From the NCBI GenBank assembly GCA_963966275.1, contig CAWZYQ010000153.1, forward strand, positions 1 to 9,240: a stretch of 9,240 nt of DNA, given 5' to 3'. The stretch is from UBA10427 sp003500135 (lineage in GTDB: Bacteria; Bacteroidota; Bacteroidia; Cytophagales; Cyclobacteriaceae). Position 1 is the stretch's first letter. Each line of letters starts with the position of its first letter. Of the stretch, positions 6,610 through 9,240 are shown one piece after another. The translations under genes were made by a program, and so were the position numbers. The notes under the pieces were generated by a model, which had not been told where the DNA came from, made no database searches, and worked only from the letters and a program-made list of their open reading frames with translations.

Positions 6610-8523
6610 ATGAAAAATTCAACCAACAAATTCACCGTATTGCTCCTGTTTTTATTCATAACATGGAGCTGTAATGATGATGCCACAGATGGCCTGCAAA
6701 CCTTCGATGATGTGTTGAAGCAGGGAGTAAATATTGAGGATATCCCGCAGGAAAAAACGACGGAAATTCTGGAAGAGGGTGATCCTTACAATGATGATGT
6801 TGAAACGGAAGATGATAACGCGGACCCCGTGACCGAACGCTGGGTCTGCACACGCAAAACCGTACGGGTGACCGATGGCAACGGGCAGTTCCCGCTTTTT
6901 AACACCAATGCCGATGTCATTTATCCGGGTAACCTCCTGCAGGGCAAAACCCTGAGTGATGCCACTCCTGCCCCGATAGTTGTGAAACGGTCCGGAGGCG
7001 CCATTTCGTACGACCTGAACAACGGCAACCTTAACTCCACTTTTACGGTTGATGAAGTGAAAAAAAGTACGATCCAGAATGCGATGAACAATATTATCGC
7101 CGGAGCAGGAACCGTGGTGCCGGCTAACTTTCAACTGGATATCGAACGCGTACAATCCAGGGAACAGTTGGCGCTGGAGATGGGGATCAATGTAGAGACT
7201 TTCACCACAAAAGTATCTTCAGACATGTCCTTCAGCTCCGACCGTGAGTATAACCGGTTTCTGGTCAAGTTGAAGCAGTCGTACTACACCATGAGCTTTG
7301 ACCTGCCCACCAGTTTAGAGGAGTTGTTCGATGAAAGTGTTACGCCTGATCAGTTGTCGGTGTATGTAGCCCCGGACAATCCGGCCACTTTTATTTCATC
7401 GGTTACCTACGGCCGTATTTTCTATATGCTGATCGAGTCCACTTCTTCGGAACAGGAAATGCAAGCCAAACTGGATGTTTCGTATGGTGCATTCCGCAAC
7501 AAAGTGGAAGGTGAAGTGGATGTGGAGACTTTCAATTCACTAAAAAATGTAAAGATTAAAGTCATCGCCTATGGCGGTGATGCGGAAGGCACTTTCGAGT
7601 TGGCAGGTGAATCGACTATATCCAATATTGCAGAAAAGCTGGCGGAGAGTACAGACATAAGGGCCGGTCTGCCCCTTTCCTACGTAGTACGCAGTGTAGC
7701 GCGGCCAGACAAAATTGTGGGTACCAAACTGGCTACCGAGTACGATGTAGTCGATTGTGAACTGCGCGGCGTGCTTCCTCCGATTGGTTTTGCCTCCTGG
7801 GTCGATCTATTTGATGATGGTATCGGCGCGATGGTCAATATTGCCCAAAGTAATGTAATCCTCTATAACAAGGCAGGTGATCAATATGCCTGGTACAACG
7901 GTAACTCAGGAAAAATACTGGGCAAATTTGCAATAGATGACCCCGACGGGCCACTTGGCGCTTCATCATTGGGGAGTATTGGTTCTGTAGTGCGATTTGC
8001 CGGAAGCAACTGCTTTAATGACGCCAATTCCAATGACCGGTTATACGTTTTTAACAGTGATGGACTGGAATATGAGATCTTCCGGTATGATGAATCCCTG
8101 GTATCGGGAAATGATCTGCCTGCCGGACCAGTAGGTACCATAGACAAGGATGGAGAAAACAATCGGATATATCTGGTGAATGAGACCTTTGGCGACAGTG
8201 GTAATTTCCAGTTTGCCAACGACGGCTTCGAGGCCGTCACACGCATAGGCTTTGAAAAGATGGCCTTTTTTGCCAAACCCGGTGATCGCTATGCCATCTA
8301 CAATCGGTCGAGCGGTGGAACATGGGAAGACCCTGTGGATACCGACAAATGGTTTAACTCAAGATGTGGTCAGGACATCCTGATATTTGATCGAATTGGC
8401 GCTACCACCACTATAAGTTTTGGAGGAAGCAGTTGCCGATATCTGTTTGTAAATGAAGCAGGAAACGAATTGATGGTATGGTTTGCCGACTGCGAAAACC
8501 AGGGGCCCTGGATCATTAAGTAA
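6610..8523 (+). CDS. cholesterol-dependent-cytolysin-like lipoprotein with replaced domain 4
   Basis: 637 residues from ATG 6610. This start is chosen because the lipoprotein signal follows (MKNSTNKFTVLLLFLFITWSC, modified Cys21); an upstream TTG at 6565 lies inside the leader hairpin. After an acidic tether (22-75), domains 1-3 of the thiol-activated cytolysin family are recognisable. They include VIYPGNLLQGKTL (about 102) and VVKRSGGAISYDL (123), like YPGALQLA and VKR in perfringolysin. Next come MSFDLPTSLEELFDESV (228) and VTYGRIFYMLIESTSS (265), like VAYGRTxYVKLETTSS, then VIAYGGDAEG (318) and TEYDVVDCE (376) where domain 4 normally begins. The domain 4 signature (undecapeptide ECTGLAWEWWR and the Thr-Leu pair) is absent. 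About 248 residues replace it, with a twofold repeat at about 415-500 and 550-637. Family members oligomerise and unfold helices into a beta-barrel pore; CDC-like proteins are known from Bacteroidota such as Elizabethkingia. The new C-terminal part probably sets a different target, which is inference. Confidence 0.88.
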   Translation: MKNSTNKFTVLLLFLFITWSCNDDATDGLQTFDDVLKQGVNIEDIPQEKTTEILEEGDPYNDDVETEDDNADPVTERWVCTRKTVRVTDGNGQFPLFNTNADVIYPGNLLQGKTLSDATPAPIVVKRSGGAISYDLNNGNLNSTFTVDEVKKSTIQNAMNNIIAGAGTVVPANFQLDIERVQSREQLALEMGINVETFTTKVSSDMSFSSDREYNRFLVKLKQSYYTMSFDLPTSLEELFDESVTPDQLSVYVAPDNPATFISSVTYGRIFYMLIESTSSEQEMQAKLDVSYGAFRNKVEGEVDVETFNSLKNVKIKVIAYGGDAEGTFELAGESTISNIAEKLAESTDIRAGLPLSYVVRSVARPDKIVGTKLATEYDVVDCELRGVLPPIGFASWVDLFDDGIGAMVNIAQSNVILYNKAGDQYAWYNGNSGKILGKFAIDDPDGPLGASSLGSIGSVVRFAGSNCFNDANSNDRLYVFNSDGLEYEIFRYDESLVSGNDLPAGPVGTIDKDGENNRIYLVNETFGDSGNFQFANDGFEAVTRIGFEKMAFFAKPGDRYAIYNRSSGGTWEDPVDTDKWFNSRCGQDILIFDRIGATTTISFGGSSCRYLFVNEAGNELMVWFADCENQGPWIIK

Positions 8524-8536
8524 TCATTCTCAATAT

Positions 8537-8572
8537 ATGGCAGTCCCGGATATCGGGCTGCCATGATTTTTT
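8537..8572 (+). terminator. rho-independent terminator of the cytolysin gene
   Basis: ATGGCAG (8537-8543) pairs with CTGCCAT (8558-8564), and CCCG (8545-8548) with CGGG (8554-8557), with one bulged T and a GATAT loop, followed by six T (8567-8572). It begins 13 bases past the TAA. Confidence 0.9.
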
Positions 8573-8941
8573 ACTTTTCTGGATTTATTTATACATACCA
8601 TATATAATTTAATTCCAAACACAGCCGCAATTTTAGGGCAGCGTAACATTTAGCAATTTTATTAAAGCTAAGTTACCCATTAATGGATCATTACTACCCA
8701 CGGTTGTTGAATATATGACCTGATCAAAGAAGGATTATAACCCGAAAAGACCAACCTATAACCATGTTGTTATTTAATGATTTATTTGCCACATAATTAA
8801 CGAGCGCTATCCAAATCAGAAAAATCCCCGAAAATCATGACTGATGTATAATATCTATATAATTTTGATTATCAGATACTTATAAAACACATTTCATTTT
8901 TTCCTACCATACTCTTCCGCTGTTTAATCTTCTGGGCCTAT

Positions 8942-9040
8942 GAGGTGCGCACCAGACCCTTCCTGAGGTAGTACCTCAGAGGCTCTCTGGTCTATTGTGA
9001 CCCGGCCTGTGGTGCGCACCTGACGACTCCTCTGGTCTGA
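8942..9040. repeat. GC-rich palindrome cluster, possible structured RNA or mobile repeat
   Basis: The 12-bp arms AGGTGCGCACCA (8943-8954) and TGGTGCGCACCT (9010-9021) are exact reverse complements, each with a self-palindromic core GGTGCGCACC. Between them is a nested hairpin: ACCAGA (8951-8956) with TCTGGT (8986-8991) outside, and CTGAGG (8963-8968) with CCTCAG (8974-8979) inside around TAGTA. A 9-bp direct repeat CTCTGGTCT occurs at 8985-8993 and 9030-9038. The block is clearly richer in G and C than its flanks, with no frame or T-run that would make it a gene or plain terminator. Confidence 0.6.
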
Positions 9041-9176
9041 CGTGGTTTTTCGTTACTTTTAATCAGAATAATTAAGTATTTTTAGTTGATTGAAGACTTT
9101 TTAGTGAGGTCCGACATTATCGCGTATTGCTGCATACAAGTTCACCATTAGGGCCATTGATCTATTTTCCGTTCCG

Positions 9177-9221
9177 GGCGTTGCAAACGCCTTTCTCCAC
9201 AGCCATGCGTTTCAAACGCAT
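9177..9221. repeat. pair of REP-like hairpins
   Basis: GGCGTT (9177-9182) pairs with AACGCC (9186-9191) around GCA, and ATGCGTTT (9205-9212) with AAACGCAT (9214-9221) around a single C. Both have the core GCGTT...CAAACGC and their centres lie 29 bp apart. Paired short palindromes like this resemble REP elements moved by IS200-like (RAYT) transposases. No transposase is in the window, so the class is inferred. Confidence 0.55.
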
Positions 9222-9240
9222 TCAAAAATCCAATTATTTA

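Larger units (their letters stand above)
8573..9240. other. noncoding stretch without a recognised gene
   Basis: Both strands lack a coding frame with protein-like composition. 8573-8941 and 9041-9176 are AT-rich and hold nothing I recognise. The only structured parts are the palindrome cluster at 8942-9040 and the two hairpins at 9177-9221. A gene starting beyond the right edge may use the last bases as its upstream region. Confidence 0.6.

Noticed and set aside
6652..7155. Long antisense frame (167 codons) opposite the cytolysin gene
   Set aside because: It is a shadow of the strongly supported plus-strand gene, with no motif or start signal.
8942..9221. CRISPR array
   Set aside because: The repeats are few, palindromic and unevenly spaced, with no cas genes nearby.

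Overview
The window looks like accessory DNA from a Bacteroidota bacterium, probably of the Cytophagales. The reasons are the Bacteroidota-style lipoproteins with a relaxed lipobox, a membrane-tethered TPR/LuxR-type regulator of a kind common in that phylum, the scarcity of Shine-Dalgarno sequences, and a TAnnTTTG promoter element. The assignment is inferred from gene style only.

The window falls into two halves. The left part (1-2473) is a graveyard of three broken genes. The first is an S33-type alpha/beta hydrolase with a C-terminal membrane domain, carrying two in-frame stops and one frameshift (1-892, +). The second is a 2-oxoacid dehydrogenase E2 (AceF-type acyltransferase) split by two frameshifts and lacking its lipoyl domains (1038-2104, -). 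The third is the C-terminal end of a PepSY-associated membrane protein (2108-2473, +). The last two abut head to head at about 2104-2108, each without its 5' end, as expected if one deletion removed a divergent intergenic region and both gene starts.

The right part (2474-8572) is intact and reads as one locus. It has an aerolysin/MTX-like pore-forming lipoprotein (2649-4241, -), a divergent TPR-transmembrane-LuxR regulator (4517-6382, +), and a cholesterol-dependent-cytolysin-like (CDC-like) lipoprotein (6610-8523, +). In the last of these the cholesterol-binding domain 4 is replaced by an unrecognised C-terminal domain with a twofold repeat. An 18-bp motif built from two TGTCCAC-type half-sites lies upstream of both toxin-like genes, in the same orientation relative to each, with one mismatch in 18. 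This suggests that a single regulator, plausibly the one encoded between them, controls both. The cytolysin gene also has a long 5' leader hairpin with a second possible pairing partner next to the start codon. The candidate system is therefore a co-regulated pair of surface lipoproteins from two unrelated pore-forming families with a dedicated membrane-bound transcription factor.

The last 670 bases (8573-9240) have no convincing gene. They hold a GC-rich palindrome cluster (8942-9040) and two REP-like hairpins sharing a core (9177-9221).
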